Source of the DNA: Calliphora vicina
Taxonomy: Eukaryota > Arthropoda > Insecta > Diptera > Calliphoridae
Assembly (NCBI RefSeq): GCF_958450345.1
Contig: NC_088781.1
Coordinates: 58,420,315-58,484,314 of the forward strand
Reading direction: 5' to 3'
Length of the DNA stretch: 64,000 bases
Shown here: positions 24,901-31,828 of the stretch, piece after piece
How the letters are laid out: every line of letters begins with the position of its first letter
How positions within the stretch are numbered: position 1 is the stretch's first letter
Position numbers and translations under genes: made by a program
Notes under the pieces: generated by a model
What the model saw: the letters and a program-made list of their open reading frames with translations, nothing else
What the model was told of the DNA's origin: nothing
Database searches by the model: none

Positions 24901-25264
24901 CAAAGAATCAAACATGGCCATTATGGAGGTATATCTGCCATCTGGTTTTACCGCCGATGCAGATAAATTCGATGCCATACGTCAAGCCAAACAAGTGCAA
25001 CGCGTTGAAACTAAAAATTCCGATACGGCCATTATAATCTATTTCGATTTTCTTACGGCTGGTGAAGAGGTTTGCTTTGAAGTGAATGCAGAGAAGACTC
25101 ATGCCGTGGCCAAGCAAAAGCCAGCTGCCATCACTATGTATGACTACTATAATTCAGAACAACGCGCCACTGTATACTATGAAGTGAAGTCATCGTTGTG
25201 TGATATTTGCGAAAAGGAAGAATGTGGCAAAGGCTGTGACAATAGAGCAGCCAATAAATTCTAA
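749..25264 (+). CDS. Tep2: Thioester-containing protein gene, 3' part with variant-exon array
   Basis: Secreted complement/alpha-2-macroglobulin family protein of insect innate immunity (family knowledge). The window holds variant exons A-L (one chosen per mRNA, inferred), then constant exons 20714-21797, 24113-24631 and 24698-25264 (stop TAA 25262-25264), giving about 722 constant residues. Every variant ends in phase 2 and the constant exon starts with the one base needed (aa+c = Asn in most). The constant part has IPDTITSW, the thioester GCGEQ, a downstream LFHPAH and a six-Cys tail. The MG1-MG5 exons must lie left of the window. The symbol is chosen because Drosophila Tep2 carries alternative exons at this same position; orthology itself is inferred. 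Confidence 0.85.
978..1538 (+). other. Tep2: Intron between variant exons A and B
   Basis: AT-rich intron of 561 nt ending in a good polypyrimidine tract and TTTTTCAG. No repeat or extra exon was seen. Confidence 0.7.
1539..1743 (+). CDS. Tep2: TEP variant exon B
   Basis: Exon of 205 nt, acceptor TTTTTCAG, donor AA|GTACGA, 67 full codons. The variable part is small-residue rich (LPFSSGPVLLESV, then Ala/Gly/Ser), with no Cys and few charges. The conserved end is IRKEFIENWIFHNLN. Without splicing, the frame runs on 52 nt past the donor to TAA 1796-1798, so retention would not stop at once, unlike most other variants. Confidence 0.85.
2618..2798. mobile_element. hAT-type MITE, copy 1
   Basis: Short non-coding element with ends CATAG...CTATG and internal AAAGCGGAAACTAG / GTTTCCGCTCTATG inverted repeats. 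It is flanked by an exact 8-bp duplication GTTTAAAT (2610-2617 and 2799-2806). Eight-base target duplications are typical of hAT elements. Related copies are at 8230-8380 and 51212-51355. Confidence 0.85.
3117..3729 (-). repeat. R1-family dispersed repeat, minus orientation
   Basis: Begins TATACCCTTC and ends near ATTCGGCACAACCGAATATAG. It shares blocks with 50519-51020, 57198-57885 and 63442-64000, including GTCCGTCTGTCTG, CTACAATGGGTCAAAATCGG and AATTTGGTGAAGGGTA. No protein is encoded. Its class is unknown to me. Confidence 0.75.
3730..3970 (-). mobile_element. Candidate tRNA-derived SINE
   Basis: On the minus strand the sequence starts near 3965 with an A-box-like GGTGTAGTGGTC, has a B-box-like GTTCGATCC about 35 nt later, then a 150-bp body, and ends in an A run (the T run at 3730-3741). 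Spacing and order fit an internal RNA polymerase III promoter. The acceptor stem does not pair, so it is not a working tRNA gene. Confidence 0.55.
4456..4624 (+). CDS. Tep2: TEP variant exon C
   Basis: Exon of 169 nt, acceptor TATTTCAG, donor AA|GTAATT, 55 full codons. The variable part begins ILKKRKMIKYRGG, a strongly basic stretch that would be open to trypsin-like or furin-like proteases, followed by an acidic/neutral stretch. The conserved end is IRKNFIESWIYDNLK. Read-through puts TAA in frame right after the last Lys codon. Confidence 0.83.
4938..5036. mobile_element. Hairpin MITE left of exon D
   Basis: Inverted repeat with CCCCATTCTCTCAATCTCTG on the left and its imperfect complement TGAGATTGAGAAAATGGG on the right. 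TTA lies on both sides, which suggests a PIF/Harbinger-type element. A longer relative lies at 5291-5427, on the other side of exon D. Confidence 0.65.
5081..5201 (+). CDS. Tep2: TEP variant exon D
   Basis: Short exon of 121 nt, acceptor AAATTTTCAG, donor AT|GTAAAA, 39 full codons. The variable part GKRRIAMKIKGDK is basic and lacks the acidic stretch of exons E and G-J. The conserved end is IRKNFIENWIFKMIN; the split codon becomes Ile (at+c), not Asn. Two related hairpin MITEs flank the exon. Confidence 0.82.
5291..5427. mobile_element. Hairpin MITE right of exon D
   Basis: Ends TCCCCATTTTCTCAATATCT and AGAGATTGAGAAAATGGGGG are inverted repeats, with a second internal inverted pair TCGTAACGATAAAC / GTTTATCGTCACGATAA. 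TAA occurs on both sides. It is the same family as 4938-5036. Confidence 0.68.
5855..5985 (+). pseudogene. Tc1/mariner-superfamily transposase relic
   Basis: A fragment encodes ILSDELHFHL followed, after stops, by a stretch resembling HPQRVSVWCG of a transposase catalytic core (SDE.HF plus a VWCG-like motif). It is far too short and broken to work. The other parts of 5202-6149 outside the MITE show nothing recognisable. Confidence 0.45.
6150..6342 (+). CDS. Tep2: TEP variant exon E
   Basis: Exon of 193 nt, acceptor TTTTTACAG, donor AA|GTAATT, 63 full codons. The variable part opens EDYYYAIPEFLEQDYVIY, acidic and rich in Tyr, then Thr/Pro-rich (TTVLPGTTEIITQ). The conserved end is IRSNFEEIWFYQMLN. 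With G, H, I and J it forms an acidic subfamily that shares the EDY opening and the IRS(N/K)F form of the block. Confidence 0.86.
6590..7343 (-). pseudogene. Jockey/I-type non-LTR reverse transcriptase relic
   Basis: Read on the minus strand, 7343-7065 encodes a reverse-transcriptase piece with DISKAFDKVDH..LL.KL (the first catalytic Asp region). After frame breaks, the C-terminal region follows (LLDTKLNFVSHI, then FIKWWSKEF and SLVRPIWEYGSVVW), typical of the RT thumb of jockey/I-like elements. The YADD box is altered near 7020. Frameshifts and stops make it inactive. Confidence 0.75.
7455..9340 (-). pseudogene. RTE-like non-LTR retrotransposon relic
   Basis: Parts appear in order on the minus strand: a 5' leader-like region (9340-9016), an endonuclease segment with LYRAG and IAAIQEVRWNGHG (about 8920-8740), a pre-RT segment with KFYQKVKLQTE and CKDKDGNL (8167-7904), and an RT C-terminal segment with DIMGRTVREV, VNEDKTKLM and a broken YVGT (7799-7455). 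The arrangement fits one RTE-type ORF. A MITE splits it at 8230-8380. Stops and missing pieces show it is dead. Confidence 0.7.
8230..8380. mobile_element. hAT-type MITE, copy 2
   Basis: Ends CATAGAGAAAATATAC...GTATATTTTCTCTATG with the same internal GAGCGGAAACTAG core as copy 1. An exact 8-bp duplication GTTTAGTG flanks it (8222-8229 and 8381-8388). It sits inside the RTE-like relic and is therefore younger. Confidence 0.88.
9706..9823 (+). CDS. Tep2: TEP variant exon F
   Basis: The shortest exon, 118 nt, acceptor TGTTTAG, donor AT|GTAAAT, 38 full codons. The variable part ACRRCRGRTRTKPGK has two Cys and seven Arg/Lys in 15 residues, the most basic of the set, with dibasic sites. The conserved end is IRSNFNEVWIYECKN, with a third Cys replacing the usual Leu-Asn context. 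The split codon becomes Ile. The extra cysteines could form a loop or cross-link; that is inference. Confidence 0.8.
9824..11291 (+). other. Tep2: Intron between variant exons F and G
   Basis: An AT-rich intron holding a mariner relic at 10190-10990. The flanks 9824-10189 and 10991-11291 show nothing further; the latter ends in TTTATTTACAG. Confidence 0.7.
10190..10990 (-). pseudogene. Mariner transposase relic
   Basis: On the minus strand the N-terminal helix-turn-helix region appears (VAKEHRWFVWFISGGFDMED, then GLPKKFEGQELEALL). It is followed in other frames by VIFHHDNARPHVA, the second catalytic Asp motif of mariner, and a degenerate C terminus. Multiple stops and frameshifts are present and no flanking inverted repeats were recognised. 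Confidence 0.75.
11292..11463 (+). CDS. Tep2: TEP variant exon G
   Basis: Exon of 172 nt, acceptor TTATTTACAG, donor AA|GTAATT, 56 full codons. The variable part starts VPYYEYDVTEDYVLEYDEY, very acidic with many Tyr (possible sulfation context, inference), then TTNFPLTTEV. The conserved end is IRSNFDETWIYQMLN. Nearest in type to exon E (same QMLN end). Confidence 0.86.
11837..12345. mobile_element. Inverted-repeat element
   Basis: Left end AGGCTTGATCAAACAAGTTT and right end AACTTACTAATCAAGCCT are inverted repeats, followed inwards by ATCGTATCG / CGATACGA. No coding region. The target duplication is unclear. Confidence 0.6.
12655..12795. mobile_element. Hairpin MITE with CACGGTTGT ends
   Basis: Termini CACGGTTGTCATATTC and an imperfect complement ending CTAACAACCGTG enclose further paired blocks (GTCAGAAAATG / CATTTTCTGA, AATGGTTAAC / GTTAACCATT), so the whole unit can fold on itself. 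Confidence 0.6.
13048..13251. mobile_element. PIF/Harbinger-type MITE (TTA duplication)
   Basis: Terminal repeats CCCCCTGTCTATACCTGACA and TGTCAAGTATAGACAGGGGG, with TTA on both sides (13045-13047 and 13252-13254). Length 204 bp, non-coding. TTA duplication and size fit Tourist-like MITEs. Confidence 0.75.
14864..15026 (+). CDS. Tep2: TEP variant exon H
   Basis: Exon of 163 nt, acceptor ATGTTTACAG, donor AA|GTAATT, 53 full codons. The variable part DYYIDLRIADDYEDSVVFHT is acidic, then Ala/Pro-rich (YLAAPGIILPPTSG). The conserved end is IRSNFGEVWIFPKLN. First of three tandem near-copies (H, I, J) whose upstream and downstream intron sequences are also copied. Confidence 0.88.
15501..15672 (+). 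CDS. Tep2: TEP variant exon I
   Basis: Exon of 172 nt, same acceptor and donor as H, 56 full codons. The variable part DYDIIDIRISEELEVTIEYQ is acidic, followed by TFLEGATEIVSPTEQV. The conserved end is IRSKFEEVWIFPKLN. Differences from H and J concentrate in the variable part, while the last 15 codons are almost unchanged. Confidence 0.88.
16148..16319 (+). CDS. Tep2: TEP variant exon J
   Basis: Exon of 172 nt, acceptor GTTTACAG, donor AA|GTAATT, 56 full codons. The variable part DYDIIDIRFEDELKDSIEIH is acidic, then TYLAVATEIVPPTEQV. The conserved end is IRSNFEEVWIFPQLN. Its variable part is a mosaic closer to I at the start and to H in the TYLA part. Confidence 0.88.
16774..16945 (+). CDS. 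Tep2: TEP variant exon K, divergent
   Basis: Exon of 172 nt, acceptor TTATTTTAG, donor AA|GTACGA, 56 full codons with no stop. The variable part FKYDLLTLKRPHSIGVRFGS is mixed. The conserved end is altered to IRKHFTHILIFQNFQ: the Glu and the Trp of the block are replaced (His, Leu), unlike the other eleven exons. Splice sites and frame are intact. It may be a decaying variant or one with a changed fold. Confidence 0.7.
17110..17311 (+). CDS. Tep2: TEP variant exon L, last of the array
   Basis: Exon of 202 nt, donor AA|GTAGGC, 66 full codons. The acceptor ATTTTAAG is weak; it was chosen because it alone keeps the two-base split codon and an open frame. The variable part has a KTTTTAKP stretch rich in Thr, with HKLRPKP before it. 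The conserved end is VRENFQECWLFLEENLK, with one extra residue and a Cys before Trp. It lies 3.4 kb from the constant exon. Confidence 0.78.
17700..17981. repeat. Inverted repeat plus 72-bp direct repeat
   Basis: CACTCTTTCCTGCATTGCTA near 17712 pairs with TAGCAATGCAGGAAATAGTG near 17802. Directly after, a unit starting AAAATTTCGGAGACTGTTCT occurs twice (17835 and 17907) with few differences. Confidence 0.7.
18011..19106. mobile_element. Inverted-repeat element of 1.1 kb with nested MITE
   Basis: Ends TAGTGCATTTACACCGAAGC and GCTTCGGTGCAAATGCACTA are inverted repeats, continuing into GAAATCTAGT / ACTAGATTTC. Inside, a hairpin element (18369-18537) has ends TCAGCCCAATTATGAATAAA / TTATTCATAATTGGGCTGA. 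A block beginning CTGACTAAAAAAACCCGCAG occurs twice (about 18234 and 18477). No protein was recognised. Confidence 0.65.
20714..21797 (+). CDS. Tep2: TEP constant exon with thioester site
   Basis: Exon of 1084 nt, starting one base into a codon shared with the variant exon and ending in phase 0 at GTAAGT. It encodes TDKNGLATLTKNIPDTITSW (end of MG6), the MG7 region, and most of the thioester domain. GCGEQ is at 21387-21401, the Cys-Gln pair that forms the internal thioester. LFHPAH at 21726-21743 lies where C3 has its catalytic His (codon 21732-21734 is the best match), so hydroxyl-directed reactivity is likely. The extension DTITSWVVTGFSLN is a family hallmark. Confidence 0.93.
21990..23760 (-). 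pseudogene. Jockey/R1-type retrotransposon 3' part with RNase H
   Basis: On the minus strand: VWFTDGSKL (first RNase H Asp, about 23525-23490), then, after an inserted element, AEIYAFLICYAE (the RNase H Glu, about 22690), HEGHASNEWTD (GH..NE.D box, about 22470), and a C-terminal DETSEYVLCDCPMLS segment with the usual Cys/His spacing (about 22210-22160). Frame breaks show it is inactive. Confidence 0.8.
22734..23486. mobile_element. 753-bp element with 8-bp duplication, hAT-like
   Basis: Ends TATAGATGG / CCATCTATA with further inverted GGGTAAATAC blocks. An exact 8-bp duplication GTTTGGAA flanks it (22726-22733 and 23487-23494) and interrupts the RNase H motif codons of the host retrotransposon. 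A short acidic reading frame (PDEDDISSSESFDD and on, about 23118-23265) may be a remnant of its own protein. Confidence 0.85.
24113..24631 (+). CDS. Tep2: TEP constant exon, end of thioester domain
   Basis: Exon of 519 nt, phase 0 on both sides. It starts DYSNKYKPEIEMGIKYLVDN and encodes the last helices of the thioester domain (ITAYILEAYVYSE, FDSTQDTVVGLQAL), then the returning CUB strands. FDSTQDT..GLQAL is typical of alpha-2-macroglobulin family TED ends. Donor GTAAGT at 24632. Confidence 0.93.
24632..24697 (+). other. Tep2: 66-nt intron, in frame and without stop
   Basis: Bounded by GTAAGT and CCCTTTTTCAG, so clearly an intron. It is 22 codons long, in phase 0 and has no stop codon. A transcript that keeps it would encode a full protein with 22 extra residues in the CUB/MG8 boundary. 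Confidence 0.85.
24698..25264 (+). CDS. Tep2: TEP last exon, receptor-binding domain and six-Cys tail
   Basis: Exon of 567 nt ending TAA 25262-25264, 188 codons. It encodes the MG8 (receptor-binding) fold (VQLSYRYN, PSLLKMDVCADF, AIMEVYLPSGF, IIIYFDFL..GEEVCFEV, ATVYYEVKS) and ends with SLCDICEKEECGKGCDN. Six Cys in total match the C-terminal cysteine signature of insect TEPs. No membrane anchor follows, so the protein is secreted. Confidence 0.93.
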   Translation, partial: LPKSSRQITLEANGEGSSLVQLSYRYNLATKDDKPSFSIKHTIQSTPYPSLLKMDVCADFVPGAKSDIKESNMAIMEVYLPSGFTADADKFDAIRQAKQVQRVETKNSDTAIIIYFDFLTAGEEVCFEVNAEKTHAVAKQKPAAITMYDYYNSEQRATVYYEVKSSLCDICEKEECGKGCDNRAANKF

Positions 25265-25450
25265 TGAATTATTTAAAATATATTTTTAATTAAATTCTCA
25301 ATTTATTCCCTAAATTTATACATATTGTTATGATATAAAATATTAATATGATATAAATGCATAAAGTAAAATTAAAATTAACGTTGTCGTTTTATTTATA
25401 TTAGGGTTATATTGCCCCAAGGACGAAGCCTACACTGGTGCATATTGCTA
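25265..25450 (+). other. TEP 3' UTR and downstream
   Basis: AT-rich region after the stop. No exact AATAAA was seen beyond the one overlapping the last codons; ATAAAT and ATAAAG variants occur near 25355-25365. Nothing else was found before the Tc1-like element. Confidence 0.5.
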
Positions 25451-25478
25451 TAAACGCACTTATTTTTTTTCTGTATTT

Positions 25479-25976
25479 ATACCCTACACCACCATAGTGG
25501 GAGGGTATTATGCGTTTGTGCAGATGTTTGTAACGCCCAAAAATATTAGTCTAACACCAACCTTAAAGTATCGATCGACATAGAATCACTTTCTGAGTCG
25601 ATTAAACGATGTCCGTCCGTCCGTCCGTCTGGTTGGCTGGCTGGCTGTCCGCAGAGTACAGGTAGCAATTTTGAAGATATTTCGATAAAATTTGGTACAT
25701 ATTATTTTTTCGACCCAAGGACCAAGCATATTCAAACTGGCTAAAATCGGTCCATTATTTCACCTAGCCCCCATACAAATGTCCTTCCGAAATTGGACTT
25801 TATCGGTCATAAATGTTTAATTTATAAATGTATCTCCACAAATTGCGCTCCAAATAAGTTTTATATATAGAAAATTCATGTCACCAAATTTTGTTACGAT
25901 CGGTTCATAATTAGTCATAGCTCCCATATAGACCCGCTTCCGAAAATCACTTTAACGTGCATAAATCGCTTAAAAA
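25479..25976. repeat. R2-family dispersed repeat
   Basis: Starts TATACCCTACACCACCATAG and contains GCGTTTGTGCAGATGTTTGT, a GTCCGTCCGTCCGTCTG stretch and CTTTAACGTGCATAAATCGC. Copies in the opposite orientation are at 46936-47410 and 48442-48886. No protein. It is inserted in the left end of the Tc1-like element. Confidence 0.78.
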
Positions 25977-26210
25977 TAAGGCAATTTTTTTTCTTATTCT
26001 TGTTGTTTGCCTTAATTATGCGATCAAATTTTCTTGGTGCTATTTTCAGTGGAAGATTCGTATAAACGCAGACGTGAAATTTGTTTTTAATAAAGTTACC
26101 AAAAATAAAATATTATCAATTTTTTTCAACCAAAGTTACGTTTCTAATAGTAACATATCAATTTACTACAACTTTTTCTATTTGAATCATAAATTTCATC
26201 ACTTTTAAAG

Positions 26211-26510
26211 ATGCCCAAGGGAACTGTTTTGTCCGATCAAGAAAAGATTCAAATTCAATTTTTTCACTACCAAGGATGTTCCAATAGAGAAATTGGACGT
26301 AAAATCAATCGTTCGGAAAGTGTGGTGCGAAATTTCTTGAAGAAAGAACAAAATTATGGAGTTCGCAAACCTACAAAAAGGGATAACAAAACTAACAAGA
26401 AGACAATTTAATCTAATAAAACAAGAAGCAACCCGCAACAAATTGAATTCCACACAAATAAAGAATAAATTGAATCTTCCAGCGATGCACACATTTTACC
26501 ATAGTAGAAA
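26211..26510 (+). pseudogene. Tc1-like transposase, N-terminal part
   Basis: Begins MPKGTVLSDQEKIQIQFF with a paired-type helix-turn-helix (GCSNREIGRKINRSESVVRN), then a frame change and a second DNA-binding segment (QEATRNKLNSTQIKNKLNLP). It is cut by an insertion at about 26512, before the catalytic core. Confidence 0.78.
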
Positions 26511-26512
26511 AA

Positions 26513-27651
26513 TAGAAGGTAGTTTCATTCTCTCTTTATTTATTAAAATTCTACGTCTGACATGCTTAAGGATTTTGACGTTTTCGTTAAAATAGTAATA
26601 CCATATTAATTAAAAATTTTCCCCTCACCATTAGAGTTTAAATATCGTCTTCGATCATATCTTTTAGGTACATTTAATGAATTTTTATATATGTATATAT
26701 TTTTTTAATTTTAAAATTTACTATAAAATCAGGTCGCAATGAAAATATTCATTGTTCGGAAGCGAATGTCCAAAACTGCGAAGAAAACATTTTGGACCTT
26801 CAAACAATAGATCCTGACGTGACGTTAAGTCAGCAAATTTTTACCCCAATTAATCAAATACCAATAGATGATGAAGAACAAATTGAGGCAAATAACTTTT
26901 GATCGTATTTTATACTTATGTATATTTATATGATTCTTTTTATAGATTACATAATATCAAGAAACTGAGCAGTTTTTGGACAATATTTATAAATTAAATG
27001 ATATAGAATTTGACGGTTTGGAAAATTTTGCCGGTTACATTATTTCAAAAATGGGTCTTACCGAATTTGGATTCAGAACATCGGAAGGAAAAGATGAAAA
27101 TTATACATATACAAATTTATTGTCAGAGGGTGCACATACAAACCAAACACCAGTTTTTAAGCCTTTTGGAACGTTTAAATGCAACTTTTTTTAAAATTTA
27201 ATGAAAATTCTTTGTCAGGTAGCCCAAATTATATGTTAAATTTGTTAAATTCAACTAATGTAAATTTGGATAAAAAAATTGTTAAAAGGTTTTATCTTGG
27301 GAGAACATATTTTCGAATTCGGTTTTTAAACCGCCATTTAAAAGATACAAAATATGTTCATAGTAATAAAAAAATTAAAAAATTCTTACTTAATATACCT
27401 ATGAAAATAGTAAACGTGTTTTAATTATAAGTAAGCGAATGTTAGGAATTGAATCATTAACTTCCAACACAACATACTTAATACATTTTTATTTAAATAC
27501 TAAATTATAAATTACACATTTTTTGTAAAAAATTTCTCCAAAATAAAAATCATTTTTAGGAATGTGGCAACGCTTTTTATAATGCTCACAAAATAAGGAA
27601 ACTTCAAAAAACCTTATTTGAAAAAAAAATTTTGATTGAAACTACCTTCTA
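26513..27651 (+). mobile_element. Nested inverted-repeat element, possibly P-like
   Basis: Ends TAGAAGGTAGTTTCA / TGAAACTACCTTCTA. Inside are short open stretches, one encoding FDGLENFAGYIISKMGL, which recalls the C-terminal GYV..K region of P-element/THAP-type transposases. That assignment is tentative. The duplication is not clear (TA at most). Confidence 0.55.
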
Positions 27652-28256
27652 TATTTTTATCATGCATTTTACGAAACGATGAAAACATAAAATGGAAAAA
27701 GCCATAAAGAAAATCGTCTAAAATTCGCAAGAAAATATATGAAATTGACAGATGAGTGGAAAAAAGTAATTTTCTCTTACGAAAAAAAATTTAATTTGAC
27801 GGTCCTGACTCATACTCATGCTATTGGCACGATTGGAGAACAAACGATATTCGGATGTCAAAACGTAATTTCGGTGGTGGCAGTGTTAAGGCTGGGTTAG
27901 CCGACCGTTGATGTAATGTAACCGTAATGTTGACTTAACGTAACACTTTAGTGCGATTATAGAACATTAAAAACGTGTCATATGTTTTTGACATAAACAA
28001 ACAAATTTAAACAGCTGTTTGAAAGTGTTATCAACACAATTGTTTTAAATACTGTTCAAGCGATTTTATAATTTTTTTCTGCGATTTAAAAAAAATGTAT
28101 TCATCATCATTGTGAAGTGCTTCGAAGTGACTTCATATATGTTTATATTAACCCATTAGGAGACAATTATAAATATTATTTATTACCTTGTCATACATAC
28201 TTTATTTATTAAAGGTCCGATAACTTAAAAATTAATTAATATTGTACTTTATACTA

Positions 28257-28384
28257 AGGGCCATTATTACAACATGCCTTTATTTTCGTAATAGTAATAG
28301 TTAACTTTAAGGGTACCTTTTTCTATTGCTTAAAGTTTCACCTTCACTATTTCGAACATAAAGGCAAGTTGTAATAATGGCCCT
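28257..28384. mobile_element. Hairpin MITE with AGGGCCATTATTACAAC ends
   Basis: A 128-bp unit whose ends AGGGCCATTATTACAAC / GTTGTAATAATGGCCCT are exact inverted repeats. It lies inside the Harbinger-like element. Confidence 0.75.
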
Positions 28385-28622
28385 AATATGTTAATTTAAT
28401 TTGTCTATACAAAATATTAATTTAATATTTTCAAACTTATTACTTTCGATTATTATTAGTATACATTTTATAAATGCTTGTGTGAACTAATTTGCTTAAT
28501 ATGTAAATATTACCATAACAATAAAAAAATTTTGTTTTTAGTAAGAATTGTGCTAAATTTCCCAATTATTGATAAATTCACTGACATTTATTGTTGTGGG
28601 ATATGCTAGTTCCTTTGTCCCC

Positions 28623-28763
28623 TTTTACAATGCAGAAATTGAAAGGCAGACATTTTTCTCATTCTCTTTGGAACTAACCTAAACCTGTGTAATACACACT
28701 GTACCTCTTCAACACCTCGCTTTCAAACTTCGTCTGTCTACCTTTCAATTTCTGCATTGTAAA
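28623..28763. mobile_element. Hairpin MITE with TTTTACAATGCAG ends
   Basis: Arms TTTTACAATGCAGAAATTGA and TCAATTTCTGCATTGTAAA are inverted repeats of about 28 bp. Non-coding. It lies inside the Harbinger-like element. Confidence 0.7.
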
Positions 28764-29152
28764 CGTAGACTATGCGCATTTCACTGGTTGCTTAAGCCAG
28801 ATCATCAGGAAACCTTTTCCCAAAAGGCTTTAGAAAAACTAAAGATATTATACAAATCAAACTTAGAGTGAATGAGAATTGCAGACACTCAAGCTTTATT
28901 TGTAAAAATATCAAAGCTTAAACAAAAAATCAACAATAAACAGTGAGTTTATCTTTTCTTACATTTTGTTTTTTATTTATGTATTTATATTATTGAAATA
29001 TTTAAAACATTTTTAGAACATTGAAAATATTGTTAAGCGTTCTGAGCATAAGTATTTTTTTATACAAGACTTTTAAAATCAACAAGTTGACAACACCGTT
29101 AGTAAATGTCACGTTGAAACGTAAAGAAATTCTGTTTTTAACAGGTTCAGAC

Positions 29153-31240
29153 TAAAGGCCTGCACAAGACAACATTTTGTAGAAAAATGTCTTACTTCAA
29201 AATTTGATGCTTTGTTTTGTTGTGTCGACGCGCACATCATGTTGTTCAATGTCATCGCGCCGCAAAAACCATGTTGTACCATGTCATCGCGCCGCGAAAA
29301 CCGTGTTGTGCCATGTCATGTCTATAACTATTGATGATGCTGTTGTTATGTGTGGTAGCTTGAATTGAATTGATGTTAACAAGTGTCGCATTGTTAGGCA
29401 GAATAAAAACTGTGAAAATCTGAGAACTATTATTATTTAGCATTATATATTTTTTTTAAATATTTAGAACAAATAATATAAGGATTTTTAAAAAATATAA
29501 ATAATAAAGTGTAACACAGGAAAAAGAAATTCATAATTGGAATGAATGTTTTAATAAATATTATTAATCGAACATGAATTTTTCCCAAACTTTTTTCATT
29601 CAGAATAAGAACATGTTCATAAATATTATTAATTTGTACATGAAGGAAATTTTTAATTTTTTTACACAAATTTGTTGCTATTTTATAATAAATTGCATTA
29701 TGTAGTTCAAATATTTTTGTATAATATCCCAATATTGGCCAATATTTCTAAATGTATAGAAAAGTCTGAAACGTATACATATTTTCTCATTGTATAGCTG
29801 AAAATCATAAAAAAATTAAATATTTTCCAAGAAAAATTTCAAACATTTTTGAATAACATAAAAATATACTAGAAAATTTAAAAAATTTTGTTCAAGCCTT
29901 CTAGATTTTATTTGAAAACAAAAAATAGGGAAACAAATTCTGTGAAGTTACGCAATAAATGCCCTACACTTTTTCTTCAAATCGTTGGGCAGTTGCTTTT
30001 GTTCCATTGGATCATTTTCGTAGATTTATATTTTTGTAGCAATTATGCCGCGAACGATTCAGAGACACTTCATTAAATTTAAACACGTTTTTACAACGAG
30101 TATAATAAACACGTTTGTCTTTAATATCATTAAATATATTATAAACTTCACCGTTAAGGATTTATACATTAATTTAATTTTCTTTAATTAAACACCGTCT
30201 AGCTTTGTTCATGAAGTTTTATATTATTTAGCAATGTAATTATTAAATGTCCCGTTAATAATATTCGAGCGGTTGTACCTAAGTCAGGTAGTATTTAAAA
30301 TATGTATGTGAAACACATTACATTTTTAATTCCATGAAAATTATTGGCATTTTATGGCTTATATTCCACGTATTCCTTTTTAAGTAATAATATAACAGGT
30401 AATATTACTAAATATTGTAAAATTTTCCAAAACAACATTGTAAAACCCATTGGTGTACTTTCGTATTTTTATTTTGACCTACTATATAATTGGTCAATTC
30501 ACAAGGTCTCTTATCAGTCATATTGTAATAATGTCCTAATATATCTCGACTCGACAGCTCGGCTTAACCGACTCTTAGGCATTCGGCGCAGGTCTCCGCT
30601 GGTAGGTTACGATAACACCATAAACATAGCATACAGAGTAGTATTATATTAGGACATTTTTTGCTTGAAAAACAATAAAAACCATTGTGAAATATTAGGA
30701 CATTATGACAATATGACATGATAAGACCCCTTGTGAATTGACCAAATATAAATATAAATTTCAGTTGTATTTTTATAGTCAACTAGCTTGACTCGGTGCT
30801 CTTCGCTAGCCCTGTCGTAGTAAAAAAAATATATAGCCTATTGACGCTTCCCAGTAAGGATCTATCTACGTTCCAAATTTCAATAAAATCGGTTCAGCCG
30901 TTTAGGCGTGATGCTCAAACAAATATAGATTAATATAGATTTTTTCTTATTGCACACAATAAATACTACAAGTGAATTGAAATCATCTCATACAAAAAAG
31001 GCCTCATACATGATTTAAATGACTTGAAATTATTTTCCATGTCATCCATGCATCTGTTAATTTTTTTAATGTTGTGTGTGTTATGATGTTGTTAAAATGA
31101 TGCTGCGTTTGTTTTTTGTTTTGATATACATTGCCTTTGCGTGTTGCTGTTAAGTAGGTAAAAGAACATAACATGACATGACAAAAGCATCATGTGGCAA
31201 TTGTCTTCATGTTAAACAATGCTGCATGTGCAGGTCTTTA
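29153..31240. mobile_element. 2.1-kb hAT-like element nested in the Harbinger-like element
   Basis: Ends TAAAGGCCTGCACAAG / CATGTGCAGGTCTTTA, flanked by an exact 8-bp duplication GTTCAGAC (29145-29152 and 31241-31248). It holds another hairpin element (30490-30745) and a short direct repeat CATGTCATCGCGCCGC (about 29247 and 29280). No transposase was recognised. Confidence 0.82.
30490..30745. mobile_element. Hairpin element, fourth nesting level
   Basis: Arms TTGGTCAATTCACAAGG and CCTTGTGAATTGACCAA are exact inverted repeats, followed inwards by CTTATCA / TGATAAG and CATATTGT / ACAATATG. The central part is not paired. Confidence 0.72.
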
Positions 31241-31369
31241 GTTCAGACGTTACAGTTACGTTACATTTTGTCACTATAACTGCTTTAACTACTTTACACA
31301 CAATAGAAACGATCAGCTGTTCCGTTCCGTTAAGGTTACATTACATTACAGTCGGCTAATCCACCCTTT

Positions 31370-31828
31370 ATGGTATGGGCAGCGTTTTCTGCAGTTGGCA
31401 AGTCGAAAATATGCTTTGTTCCGACAAAAATGAATAGTGCGATTTATAACGAACTGTTGGAAGATGCTCTTCTCTCATTTATGTGTGAAAAAATGGATGA
31501 AGATTGCATATTCCAACAAGATAATGCTGCAATCCATGTTTCTAAGCAATCGAAATTTTGGTTTAATGAACATAGCATTCCTCTGTTGGACTGGCCGGCT
31601 TGTAGTCCGGACTTAAATCCAATGGAGAACTTGTGGGGATACATGGCCCGTAAAGTTTATGCAAATAATGCCCAGAATGAAAGCATAATGACTCTGACGG
31701 AGCTGAAACTAAGAATTAAACAAGTCTGGGATCATCCACACATTATTAATAATGCTACAGTGGCCCATAAATTAAAGTGCGTTTATAGGAAAATACCCTT
31801 AAAAATGGCTGTTAATCTCGAAAATTAA
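31370..31828 (+). pseudogene. Tc1-like transposase, catalytic C-terminal part
   Basis: A continuous 152-codon frame with the second catalytic Asp in CIFQQDNAAIHVS, the third acidic residue in SPDLNPMENLWGYM, and the usual C-terminal helices (LKLRIKQVWDH). It stops at TAA after VNLEN. It is intact over its length but cut off from its N terminus by the Harbinger-like insertion. Confidence 0.85.

Larger units (their letters stand above)
27889..31367. mobile_element. PIF/Harbinger-like element with nested insertions
   Basis: Ends AGGCTGGGTTAGCCGAC and the complement of AGGGTGGATTAGCCGAC, then GTAATGTAAC blocks on both sides, flanked by TTA (27886-27888 and 31368-31370). It splits the Tc1-like transposase between GGGSV and MVWAAF. 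Length 3479 bp, of which 2096 bp come from a later insertion. No transposase of its own was recognised, so it is non-autonomous. Confidence 0.85.
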